A DNA stretch of 64,000 nt, taken from positions 22,500,501 through 22,564,500 of the forward strand of contig NC_090779.1 in NCBI RefSeq assembly GCF_040054535.1, given 5' to 3'. The position numbers and the translations under genes are program-made. Origin of the DNA: Antennarius striatus. Taxonomy: Eukaryota > Chordata > Actinopteri > Lophiiformes > Antennariidae. Under the pieces are notes generated by a model. The model was not told where the DNA came from. It was given only the letters and a program-made list of their open reading frames with translations, and did no database searches. Below, in pieces: positions 23,701-34,400 of this stretch. Each line of letters starts with the position of its first letter. Position 1 is the first letter of the stretch.

Positions 23701-26700
23701 CTGGAGGTGGGTTGTGTAGTTTCAGGAAATGAACCCCAACACCCTCCTTTACCCGGCAGCGCTCACGGTCACTCCTCCGACTCCACGTTGGGCGTGGGTT
23801 GTGTAGTTTCAGGAAATGAACCCCAACACCCTCCTTTACCCGGCAGCGCCCACGGTCACTCCTCAGACTCCACACTGGAGGTGGGTTGTGTAGTTTCAGG
23901 AAATGAACCCCAACACCCCCCTTTACCCGGCAGCGCCTACGGTCACTCCTCCGACTCCACGTTGGGCGTGGGTTGTGTAGTTTCAGGAAGTGAACCCCAA
24001 CACCCTCCTTTACCCGGCAGCGCCCACGGTCACTCCTCCGACTCCACGTTGGGCGTGGGTTGTGTAGTTTCAGGAAATGAACCCCAACACCCTCCTTTAC
24101 CCGGCAGCGCCCACGGTCACTCCTCAGACTCCACACTGGGGGTGGGTTGTGTAGTTTCAGGAAATGAACCCCAACACCCTCCTTTACCCGGCAGCGCCTA
24201 CGGTCACTCCTCCGACTCCACGTTGGGCGTGGGTTGTGTAGTTTCAGGAAATGAACCCCAACACCCTCCTTTACCCGGCAGCGCCCACGGTCACTCCTCA
24301 GACTCCACGCTGGGGGTGGGTTGTGTGGTGCTAGGGGCGGAGCCACCAGCCTCCACCCTACCAGGCAGCGCTCATGGCCACTCGTCAGACTCTTCACTTG
24401 GAGTGGGGTGTGTGGTGAAGGGCATAGTGGATGGAAATCAACAGGCGACTGAAGGTAATGTAGGAGAGCATTCCCTGCAGGAGATGATCTAATAAAATGA
24501 GTTGTTGTAGAGAGAAATCTTTTATATTTTATTAAAATGTGAGGAGAGAAGAGAGCTGTGTTTGTTCTCTTCTTCCCTTCATTACAGTTACTCCATTGAA
24601 GGTCTGTTTGCCATATTAAGAGCTGTTTAGTTTCTGCTGTTGATGGCGATCATTGGTCCAAACGGATGAAGACGTCAGTGAACCTACTGATGGATGTAAT
24701 GTATTTCCGTCTCTCTGCAGGCTTCCAGCCGCACGCCTCTGCTGAGCAGCTGGTGGAGATTGCCACGTCCTGGACTGAGAATTTCAGTTTGTCCCCCACA
24801 GAGAAATGTGAGCGGGAGTATCTGTTGTCTTTGTCAGCCCAGTACCAGGTGGAGCACTACGAGGACTGCTACACCCTGATGGGTCAGTAGGACACATTTA
24901 CCAAGTGCATTTTGATTTCAAACACAATGGTGGTTCATTCATTCTCCAAAATGAACTGATTTAAATTTATTTCGGTGTTTCTAGTATTTGTCCACTCATT
25001 TTTTTAAATTTTGTCTATTAGTTTGGTAAATAATAGAATTCAACAGCGCCATGAATTAATGCTTGCAAACCTGAACCAACACCAATCTGAACATGAAAAC
25101 CTTCATGGAGATGTTTTCTAATATACTGTACTTCCCTTTCAATTCAGTGACTAAAAGAAAAAAAGTTTTCATGTAAGACGTGAAAAAACTAGTTCGTTAA
25201 TAATCATTGAGTAATCGTTTCAGTCATTTTTCATAAATTCAGTCATTTGGTTTATTTCACTCATTTCAGTGTTTATTTCCCGAAGCCAGAAAAATCAAAC
25301 TTGATTTCCCTTCATGAAGTTTAAACTTTATCTAAATCATCATTCATCATCTTTCAAACTCTTTCATTCACAAATTAAATCAATAAAAGTAGACTATTTT
25401 GCCTTTTATGCTGAATTTACACCAAAGGATCTGTATCCCTCCTCTGGTTTTACTTATCAATGGGGAGGATTTGGTTTAGCCCGACAAAATAAACACAACA
25501 ACATCCTGTCACACGCCGACAATGTAAAAACGCAACCAAATGCTGATTTCATGTAGATTAAAACACGTTCAGGAGTGATTGATTTCCAGAGTATGTTAAA
25601 AATTTCCTCCGTCAGCAGCCGGCGAGGGTTGAGTGGAACGTGGTGATATTTCATAAGTCTTTGTATTTGGGTGGAAAGCATCATCTTTGTGTGTTCAGTC
25701 ATGCTCCTGGTATTCATGAGGGCTCCTCCATGAAATCAATCAGGAGTAGGTGAATGTCTTTACCACATACTGATCAGTCCGGAGCTTTATCTTTATTTAT
25801 GGAGCGTAGAGAAAGGACAAAATACTGCAACAGCTCACAACTTGGTGTTCCACACAGAAAATATTTCTGTTCCCATTGGCCAAACGATCAATATCAGTGA
25901 AGTGATCTTTAAATACTGTCCATCAGTCATTCTTCATGGGAGGTGAAGAAATAAATCAAATCTTCTGTGTTTTCTGAATGTCAATGGCATCAGAAAGATG
26001 AAGAAAAGCAGTGAAGTTTAAAGTTTTAGCCTTTTTAACTAAAACCAAAACAGCTGACTATCAGCCCCACCTAAAGAAATCATTAAAAATTTCACATCCT
26101 CTAACCTCCGTAAAAACATTTCCTTTCATCTCACAGATGCGTCCCCGGAGTGCCAGCTGCTGAAGCCGGTGACGCGGGGCCCCTGGGGCCCCCCGACGGA
26201 GCCCACGCTCCGCAGGGCCACGGACACCACCGCCGTCCAGCTCAGCGAGATGGTCTCCCTGCCGGTCCTGATCAAACACTCCGTCACAACCCCCATCATC
26301 ACCCAGTGAGTGTCTGTTCGGGGGAGTCAACACACCAACTTTGTTGTTGTTTACAGAAGTGGTCCCCAACCCCCAGGCAGTGGACCGGTACCAGGCCACA
26401 CAGAAAGAATATAGAACTTATAATATTTCCGTTCAATAATGATCTGATTCTGAACAATGTTTTGTTTTAAATGAGTGTATTCTCTCCTCCACATCTGTCT
26501 GAGTCACTCCTGATGCTTGTCGAGATGCTTGCCTTGGTCACATGACCACTTTCTTTAAGGGGCTGCTAACACAGAATACATTACCACTAATTTGAAATTC
26601 CCAAACTAGCAAAACAAACAATCAGACAATCATCAATACATTTTTATCTGAACTGATGCTAATCTGAAGCTAATCTGATGCTAATGATGAAAACTCTTAG

Positions 26701-29634
26701 GTGTCATTTTGTGTGCAGGTCACATGTCTGACATCTCCATTAATTTCTAATGACAAACTTCTCCCTGACGTCACTTTTCTTACCGTCATCTTCATCTTCC
26801 TCCTTCTTTCCGTGTTGTTCTTCCCCTCCAGTGTTCCTGCAGCTCTTTGTGTGAAGAGTGTTTCTCTGCACACACTTTTGTATTTTTAACGCTGGCTTAG
26901 CTCTAAATTGTATCAACACATTTTCATCCACTACTCAGGCGATGCTGTAGAGTTTTCTAGAGGTTTTTTACTCTATTTTTATCTCCTCCCAGCTGAAGAA
27001 AACATTCCCTAAATCCCACCCTTACTTAAATGTGATTTGCTGAGGAGTAATTTAAAGTAATAGGATTTAGTCATTGTCGATGAAGTGCCGGTAGATTCCC
27101 TGAGCCGTCGGTCGTCTCCAAAAGTCAGCAACATTTCCAACCCATCATCTTGTCCTCCACCTTCTCTCCTCAGCGTGTCTCTGGTGAACAAGGCGGTGGT
27201 GGACTACTTCTTCGTGGAGCTGGGGGTGGAGGGGCACTTCGAGGCGCTTCGTCACTTCCTGCTGATGGAGGACGGCGAGTTCGCTCAGTCGCTCAGCGAC
27301 CTGCTGTTTGAGAAGGTGAAACGCCTTCAAATTGGATAGGTGGAGTCAGGACACTGCCCCCTATTGGTGGCTGAGATAATAGCTTGTGTTTATTTCTCAT
27401 GATGACATCCCTTTCTTCCTTCAGAGTCACACTGATAATCAATTAATGGAAACTCTAATCTGATTCATTAGGTCATGCTTTTTTTTACCCCCCACCCCCC
27501 ACCCCACCCCCAGATGGTGAGTGGCCAGACCCCCGGTGAGCTGCTCACCCCTCTGGTCCTCAACTCCATCCTCATGAAGGCCCTGCAGTACAGTTTGCAT
27601 GGGGACACGCCCCTCGCTGCCAACTTCACCTTCGCCCTGCGCTTCCTGCCGGAGACCTTCCACCCCCACGCCCCCGACTCCCTCAACTGTCTGGAGCTGC
27701 GCTACAAGGTGAGGCACGGCAGTGTGAACGGGATTAGCTGTCGTGTTTGACAATTTTAACCCGTCAGGTCGTGAGAAGTTGAAGCTTGTAGCTGATTGGA
27801 CGACGTGTGCGGTGATGCTGCAAGTGTCTCGTTTCTCGTAACTGCATCGATCACTCACCTCCTCCATCATTCTCACCTCCCCTCATTCTCACCCTTTACC
27901 TGTTCTCTATCTTTCACACCCGCCCTCACACCTTCTCGCCCTGGTTCACGCGCCTGCTTTCTGTTCCCTCCGCATCGTCTCCCAGGTGGACTGGCCACTG
28001 AACATCATCATCACAGACAGCTGCATGAACAAGTACAACCGTCTGTTCTCCTTCCTGCTGCAGCTCAAACACATGGTGTGGAGCCTCCGTGAGGTCTGGT
28101 TCCACCTCAAGAGAACAGGTGAGAACGTCTGATCTGGACTCCGCCCCCTCTGAGGAGGAACATTCACATTCTTTCCCGCTTCAGCGCCTTATGAAATATT
28201 GACAGAGGAGAATGCTGAAATTCTTTTATGATTTATTTATACAGGATTATTATAGACTCTGAGCACTGCTGGGTTAGGGCGTATCGATCCTGTTCACACT
28301 GTAATCTATCCGGGATAGAATTAACGAACCGGAGGAGCAATGCGGATCCTGATCACATGTCCACATTTTCTGATCATTCCTGGTATGAACCCCAAGTCTG
28401 TTGGAGGTACCGGTTTAGACCTGATCTATAATATATAATCATTCCAGCACTGGTGAGGGGTGCCGGACGCTCGGTGCAGTTCCGTCAGCTGCAGCTCTAC
28501 CGACACGAGATGCAGCATTTCGTGAAGGTGATCCAAGGTTACATCGCCAACCAGATCCTGCAGGTGTCCTGGAGCGAGTTCACCACCAAGCTGGCCACCG
28601 CCAGCGATCTGGACGCCATCCACCGCACCCACGCAGACTACCTCAACAGAGCCATCTTCAGGTGGGGATGGGAACTGCTAGTGCGCAGATAGTTCCATAA
28701 ACAACACTCAAATTTTTTTTTTCTTACCTTGGGAAACATTTCAGAAGATTTTTCTGGCATTTTAACTTCAGGTCTTCAAGTAAAATCAGTTTTAGCAGCT
28801 TTTAGTCTGGAGTTAACCAAATACAATCGCTGAGTACATCAGTTACCACCATTAGAATTTACTCCTTTAGATTCTGCTCAGGATGTTAAAATGATTGTCC
28901 TCATAATAAATTCATGCGACCTCCTTTCGACCAGCTGATTAATATTCCAGCTGGATCTGAGGCGACTCCTGAACCTGCTGAATGATTTAATCAGGGCAAG
29001 ATGTCGGAATTAGACTTCCCTGTGTCGAACTCATCCCAGCTGAAAAGTCATCCAAGAGTTCGTCTGCTAAACTCCGTCCTGTCACCTCCTAAACTCCACC
29101 ATGTCACCTCTTGACCCCTGCTCTTTCGCCCCCTCAGGAGTCTGCTGACGGAGAAGGCGGCCCCGGTCATGAACATCATCCACAGCATCTTCAGCCTCAT
29201 CCTCAAGTTTCGGGCTCAGCTGACTGCACAGCCCTGGGACAGCCAGCAGGGGGAGGCAGTGCACCCCAGTTTCATCGCCATGCAGCAGTCCTACAACACC
29301 TTCAAGTATTACTCTCACTTCCTGTTCAAAGGTGAGGACGCTGTTCATTTAAATGAAGTTTATTTAGTTTCTACTGAGAGCTGCTTTTTCCAGTCTTCTT
29401 CGTGTAGTTGCTGTTTTCAGCGCTGTGATGCATTATGGGATTTACCATTTTAATCAGCTCACATACTGAAAGTATATGAAGTAAATATTTAATAAAAAAC
29501 CTGTTGACATGATTTTAATAGTCAGTTCTTCTCTGTTCTCAGTGGTGACCAAGCTGGTGAACAGAGGCTACCAGCCTCACCTGGAAGACTTCCTCCTCCG
29601 CATCAACTTCAACAACTACTACAAAGACTCCTGA
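11741..29634 (+). CDS. tubgcp6: Gamma-tubulin complex component 6 (GCP6), complete
   Basis: GCP6 is a subunit of the gamma-tubulin ring complex, which nucleates microtubules at centrosomes. Coding exons: 11741-11743 (ATG only), 11954-12748, 12853-13016, 13305-13518, 14511-14669, 15165-15286, 15797-15860, 15944-16053, 16135-16226, 17576-17715, 18979-19128, 19845-19926, 20223-20311, 20751-20866, 21516-21654, 22267-22341, 22441-24454, 24721-24882, 26137-26305, 27174-27315, 27514-27708, 27986-28118, 28448-28661, 29138-29331, 29543-29634. They sum to 1942 codons plus TGA; human GCP6 is about 1819. The N-terminal GCP (Grip1) region covers about residues 390-670 (VSGASPESVSRLL, LLSLLKSSCEPYTRF, DWVYSGVFRDVYGEFMIQVN). 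A charged coiled coil follows at about 672-815, the repeat exon at 839-1509, and the C-terminal GCP (Grip2) region from about 1620 (DYFFVELGVEGHFEALRHFL, MQQSYNTFKYYSHFLFK). The protein ends LRINFNNYYKDS. The start could instead be the in-frame ATG at 11969; I prefer 11741 because its context is gacATGG. Confidence 0.95.
14718..14975. mobile_element. MITE-like element with 24-bp inverted termini in tubgcp6 intron 5
   Basis: The left terminus tacagtagaacctcgagata and the reverse complement of the right terminus (tacagtagtacctcaacata) agree at 21 of 24 positions over the full terminal repeat. TA at both outer edges fits a Tc1/mariner-type target duplication. No coding capacity. A block inside it (ggaacacttcctcaggaaac, from 14771) recurs at 15067-15120, just before exon 6. 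Confidence 0.6.
16227..18978 (+). other. tubgcp6: Long tubgcp6 introns 9 and 10 (exon 17576-17715 between them)
   Basis: Intron 9 (16227-17575) and intron 10 (17716-18978) carry no recognisable exon, RNA gene or intact element beyond a short dispersed repeat near 16850-16900. Several small frames here have no homologous content. Confidence 0.6.
19938..19989. repeat. (CA)n microsatellite at start of tubgcp6 intron 12
   Basis: About 25 CA units begin 11 bases after the weak splice donor gttcgt of exon 12 (exon end 19926). Confidence 0.95.
20663..20739. repeat. (TG)n tract abutting the acceptor of tubgcp6 exon 14
   Basis: TG repeats with a central gcccgcgcgcgtgtgcgc interruption end about 11 bases before the acceptor AG at 20749-20750. 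They take the place of a normal polypyrimidine tract. Confidence 0.93.
21124..21170. repeat. Perfect 22-bp inverted repeat (hairpin) in tubgcp6 intron 14
   Basis: The left arm 21124-21145 and right arm 21149-21170 are exact reverse complements, separated by three bases (gta). The arm contains ttttaaaacaaaggattt. Complementarity stops just outside the arms. It could be a folded-back insertion or a stable RNA or cruciform structure; no function is known. Confidence 0.9.
23341..24420 (+). repeat. tubgcp6: Tandem coding repeats in the giant tubgcp6 exon (3 x 81 bp, then 10 x 87 bp)
   Basis: Three 27-residue units (residues 1139-1219) start CGHPSD, HGHSSD and HGHASD. The first two carry VGENV/VGEFVSD and the second a PRW, as in the human 27-residue GCP6 repeat. 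Ten 29-residue units follow, starting every 87 bp at 23584, 23671, 23758, 23845, 23932, 24019, 24106, 24193, 24280 and 24367; the last is partial. Their core is HGHSSDSTLGVGCVVSG followed by NEPQHPPLPGS. The units are nearly identical at nucleotide level, which suggests recent amplification. They sit between the coiled coil and the C-terminal GCP region. The human repeat region has been reported as a Plk4 target; each fish unit offers clustered serines. Confidence 0.97.
24883..26136 (+). other. tubgcp6: tubgcp6 intron 18
   Basis: A 1.25-kb AT-rich intron. I see no exon, RNA gene or intact repeat in it. In the next intron, at about 26354-26395, the string gtggtccccaacccccaggc resembles the end of a common hAT-type dispersed repeat. 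Confidence 0.5.
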
Positions 29635-29817
29635 TCCGAGTACTGGTGTGAGTACTGGTGAAGTACCCAGTACACAAGTGTATTTAATCGCTTCAGTCCC
29701 AACACATCTAACCTGTGTTCTGTCGCATCATGTAGACGACAAAATGCAAAATCATGTAAGAAACGCCTCTGTTTGTGCCTCAGTTTTACATGTTATATTT
29801 AAATGTAAAAAGTCTTG

Positions 29818-29823
29818 AATAAA
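29818..29823 (+). terminator. tubgcp6: Poly(A) signal of tubgcp6
   Basis: AATAAA lies 184 bases after the TGA stop, followed by a T-rich stretch (ccgttttctctaatgttc). It is the first canonical hexamer after the stop. Confidence 0.8.
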
Positions 29824-29896
29824 TCCGTTTTCTCTAATGTTCACCTTCTGGATCCTCTGAAGAAAGATAAATGTTCATTTCACCAAAAAAAAGTTA

Positions 29897-29902
29897 TTTA
29901 TT
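29897..29902 (-). terminator. appl2: Poly(A) signal of appl2
   Basis: TTTATT on the plus strand is AATAAA on the minus strand. It would give appl2 a 3' UTR of about 1.57 kb and places the two convergent poly(A) signals only 73 bp apart. Confidence 0.6.
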
Positions 29903-31466
29903 AAAGTTTACATGTTAACAGTGGTTTGAAAAGGACAAATGAAGTGCAACGCCTCATGGGTAATTGATCCAAGCATATTTTTACAGAGAGGAGAACTTCC
30001 TCCTGGTTTGGGTCAGTGGGTTTAACTCAACAGGTCATCTTGGCTTATTTGGTTAGTCCAGATCAGCTGAGATCAGGACTGACGGACAATCACTCCGATC
30101 AGTTCCATGTTTGAGCAAACAGATTTGAACATAAAACACCCAGGATGTCTGATCAGTTCATATTTTACAGCTCAAGGTTTCAGGACATTAAATCATGCGC
30201 CGACTCTCCTTTAACATCACTATTTACACAAGCTTCAACACACAGGGCTGCTTACTTTTAACTTAAGGATATTTGAACACCTCAAAGCCGACAGTGTGGA
30301 CCGTCTTAAAGGAACAGTTCACCCAGAAATGCAGGTCGATTCTTTTATCTACTCAAACTCATAAGAGGTCTAAAGCTTTTCAGGACAAACACTCCTGGAG
30401 CTTCACAAAGCCTTATCATCGTCTAATAATCAATATTATAAGATGGTTTCATTTTCCCAATTTTAAAAATGCAGATTTTTCTTAGTGGTTTTTTGACCCA
30501 TAAAGCAGCTCTGTATTTTTGCAGTAGGTCTGGATCAGCTCATTTCTTGTTTTTTGGTGGGTTAAAACGCTGCTTGATTTTTTTTCCTTGTAAGCTGTTC
30601 ATGAGAAATGATGATAAACTTTTCAAAACATGTTTGCATGCTATTCCTCTGGCGACCATCAGAGGGCGCTCTGCTAAACAAGTACCCATGTTTAGATGCT
30701 GCAGAGTTCAGTTTCATAAAATGTGTAATTAACATCTTTTCAAGTCTAGTGAGATTCTGAAGCTTCTGAAAAGTCTGTCGTGTTTTTTTTCACTACACGG
30801 AGTCATTTAACGTTGACATTTTTTAATCTAGTCTCCATCTTCTAAAGATCTAAACTGGAACGATGTGATTGAGGCTCCAGGAATGTTTTGTGGATTCTGA
30901 AACCTCCCAGCAACATGACGTTCACTGTGCATCGGAGAATAATATTTAATGTGATCATAAATGGTTTCAGGAGGGCATTTAGTCAGGATTTAGCTCACAG
31001 TGGAAACACAAACAAACAAACAAAAAGTCACTTCTCTCCAAACAGCCAATTTAAAATCTGTTAGTGCTTCTGTTGCCATCAAGTGGTCACTGACCTCATA
31101 GTGCAATAACTTCTGTTGTCGCCATGCCAACCCAGTCACATTAGAAACTCACGTACAGGTTAACATGTGAAACGACATAAAAGAATAAATGGTCCCACTT
31201 CCTGTTAGCAAGCTGAGATATTAGAAGACAAACAGAGTCGGGACCCACATGGAGTCCCTTTTACTGTAAAACCAGATCCAGTCAGAAGAGCTGATCTGGA
31301 ACCAGATGAGCCTTTTGGTCCATGCTAACGTACCCGCTAACACCCTGTACGTAACGCAGGCAGACAGGTGAGCTACTGGCTAATGTGGTACCATCATCAG
31401 GGGTACGTTGGGTGTTAGGACGCCTCCTCGCCTCTGGCCCCGCTCCTCCTTCAGAGTCCGTCCCGA
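29903..31466 (-). other. appl2: Probable appl2 3' UTR
   Basis: No coding exon is present between the appl2 stop (31467-31469) and the poly(A) signal. A TTAA-type repeat terminus (ttaaaggaacagttcaccca) sits at 30306-30325, and a ctggagcttcac block near 30390 matches the element at 5362-5821, so part of this region derives from a transposon. Confidence 0.45.
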
Positions 31467-34400
31467 CTAGGCCTCAGACTCCAGGTCTTCTTGTCCTGAC
31501 CCGTCGGGCGTGTCGCCCGTCTCGGGCTCCAGCAGCAGGAATTTCCCGTCGTTGGTTAGAGGCATGTTCTTCATCAGCTGGGCCAGAGCCTCTGGATCCT
31601 GAAGGAGGAGAGTCCAGACAAGTTAGAAATCATTTGTTTGATTTTACATCGGTAGTTGTTTCTTTATATAGTTCCCATCATCTTCTGACACCAACATCAC
31701 CTAACTAATGTCAAACTGGTGGCAGCATTGACAGAAATGGACCAGACAGATCTATAAATGAGGGAAATGGTGAAGTGGAGCAAGGAGAAGTACAGACTGT
31801 ACTTTCTTATTATTGGATGTCCTCCACCAGCTGAAGGGTCTGTCCACCTGCAGTTACTGAATGAAGTAACCACAACGAAAGCTTTGCAGTATTACTCTGA
31901 TGATTTACTGCTGACACAACATCCAAAGCGTTTATTTACATGGAGAAACAGCTGATTTTATTTCTGCTGTACCTTCTTAGCTTCTGTGATGTCTTTGGCC
32001 AAACTGACGGTGTAACAGATCTGAGGGTGAAAATGAAAAGACTTTTTAGTTTTTTCATTCTTTCTTCGGTTCATCTCCTCTGTGAACAAACATGTGGCGT
32101 TAAAAACCTTTTCTCCCTCCGTGTTGCTCTCGAAGACGAAGGCGCTGAACGATGACTCTCCCTCCTCATCACCGTCGCTCCAGTCTCTGGCCTCCACCAC
32201 GAGCCCCATCAGCCTCCCGTTTTCCTGGTGGGCGGCGAACTGGCACACCTCCTCCAGCTGGAACTAGAGGAGCGATGAGGGAGGAGAGCAGGAGAGGATG
32301 AAGCTTTTAAAAACATGGTGGGAGAGAGGATTAAAAAGACTCATCAAACTCACACTTATTCTGGTGACTTGAGTCTGAGGGTCAATCAACCTGTGGAGAC
32401 AGAACATAGACTATTGTTATGTCGCCGCTTCGACGCGCCAGACGCCACTCCCTTGATCAGTGTTGAACCTGACCTGAGGCTGCTGCTGGTCACCATGAGG
32501 TGCGACTCTGTGGTCTTGAAGATGTTGTGGATGGCCCGCGCGGCGAGGACCTGCCTCATGGCCTCGTAGATCACCTCCTGATTGTTGCATCGCACCGCCA
32601 TGGAGCCCAGGAAACGCACGACGAACACCTGTTGCAGGAGGGAGTCTAGGGACACAAACGCGTTGGCGTCACACGAGACGACATACGGAGGAAGATTGTT
32701 TAGAAGAAGAAGGTGGTGATTACCGTCGCTTTCTGTCGAACAGTCGTCGTCTGTCTCTCCGAAGGGATTGGTTCGTCTGACAGGAAGCAGGAAACAATGA
32801 GGCGACGGCGGTGAGACATCAAGAACAGAAAGGAGACGGTTTACAGACACTCACCTCCCACCGGCCCGGTTCTGGTCCTGGAACTCTGATGCAGGAAGCA
32901 TTATGTCAAACTGGATGGGTGTCCCGGGGGCGATCAGGTCCTCTGGTTCTGAGGGGGCCCCAGTCTTCTGGGAACCTCCACTGGCAGCGAGGACGCCTCC
33001 TGGCTTCGCTCTGGGAAGAGACTACGAGTTGTCAGCTTAAAGCGGAACCCTAGAGGTCTTCAGCTAGCTAGCTGGTTAGGAGTTATGTTCTAATTCAGGA
33101 TGGCAACATAAGAGGTGGGGGGTCTATGGGACCAGAAGAAGAACACAGGAGTATGGTGGAGGGAGGGGTTTCTCCCTGCTGCTCCTGGTGTTTCCTGCTT
33201 GTCGACTCACCTGTCGGGGTCCGGCGAGCCCTCAGGTCTCTTCTCGAAGCTGGTGATGGGGGTGACGGCCTGGATGGCGGTTTGGTTCAGTCGGATGGCC
33301 ACAGCCTGAAACATCAGCAGGTGAGTCGAATATAAAACCAGAATTAAAATATAATTCATAAAGTAAATATACATTTAAAGTATGCATTAAAAGATTGACT
33401 ACAAAATATAGTTTGCATATTGTTTACTAAGAGGCTGAACATTCTGGATTTCCCCCAGATGAAATATCTTAGTCAGCAGATAAAGTTAAATCTGCTTTAT
33501 TCAGCATTTCTGCTGAAGCGGGTTTGATGAATCCAGTCATCAATCGCCGATCGCAGCCCCCGCTTCAATCAGGACGTCACGATGGTGTCTGACTTGTGTG
33601 TGGAGCAGTGTTACCTCAGGGTTGTCTGTCAGGTAGATCTGTCTGGAGATGTTGTTCACTGTGCAGATCCACTGAGGAACAAACGCAGACGGACGTTAAA
33701 ACTCATCAGACATGACTAAACGATCAACGAGGAAGATTCTTACCTCCTCATATTCCCTCCTGCTCTCAGCCTGTAGGATCATCGACCTGCAGGCGTCAGC
33801 AGACAAACGTCTCAGCCAAGCTTTTTATTATTATTGTTGTTGTTGTTGTGTTTGTTATATGTACGTACTTTTTGCCTGAAGGGGAGGTGATCTGGAAACA
33901 GTAGCGTCTGTCTTCACACTCCACAGCCATGACGGAGCTGTTGTCCAAGTCCAGCACCATCCCCCCCGCCACCGCCCCTCGGGGCTGACACATGAGGTTC
34001 CCTCCCTGGGTGAAGAAGTACAGCCGGTCCCAGGCTGTGGTCACCAGGCCTGTTTTACTGGAGCACAGAGGATGAGAGTCAGCTCGTCTGCTCTGATCGC
34101 GTTTAGTTAAAATACAGACAAAAAAAGGGGGGAAAAAAAACCCCATTCATCTTGATCTGGGATTAATCTGCCTTTACAGGTTTTTTTCAGTTTTGGGGCT
34201 GAAGTTCAATTAATAATTAATCACAAATGTCAAGAAAATTTGTCCAAACTCAGTCCTTTCATCTGGATTCCCTTAAAACTTCTACACCACTGATCTCCGA
34301 TCTGTAACCGATCACCTGGCGACTCGTGTAGTTTGTGTCAAACAGATTGTTTCATCTGAATATTGATCAGACCGTCTGGACGTCTGTCGGCTGCTGTTGG

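Noticed and set aside
23447..24397. 316-codon open frame on the minus strand opposite the GCP6 repeats
   Set aside because: The 87-bp unit is a multiple of three, so one open antisense unit stays open through every copy. The translation is a repeat with no family resemblance, and the sense strand is clearly coding.
23584..24420. Regular repeat-spacer look resembling a CRISPR array
   Set aside because: The 87-bp units are repeated over their full length with no unique spacers, lie inside a vertebrate coding exon and translate in frame.
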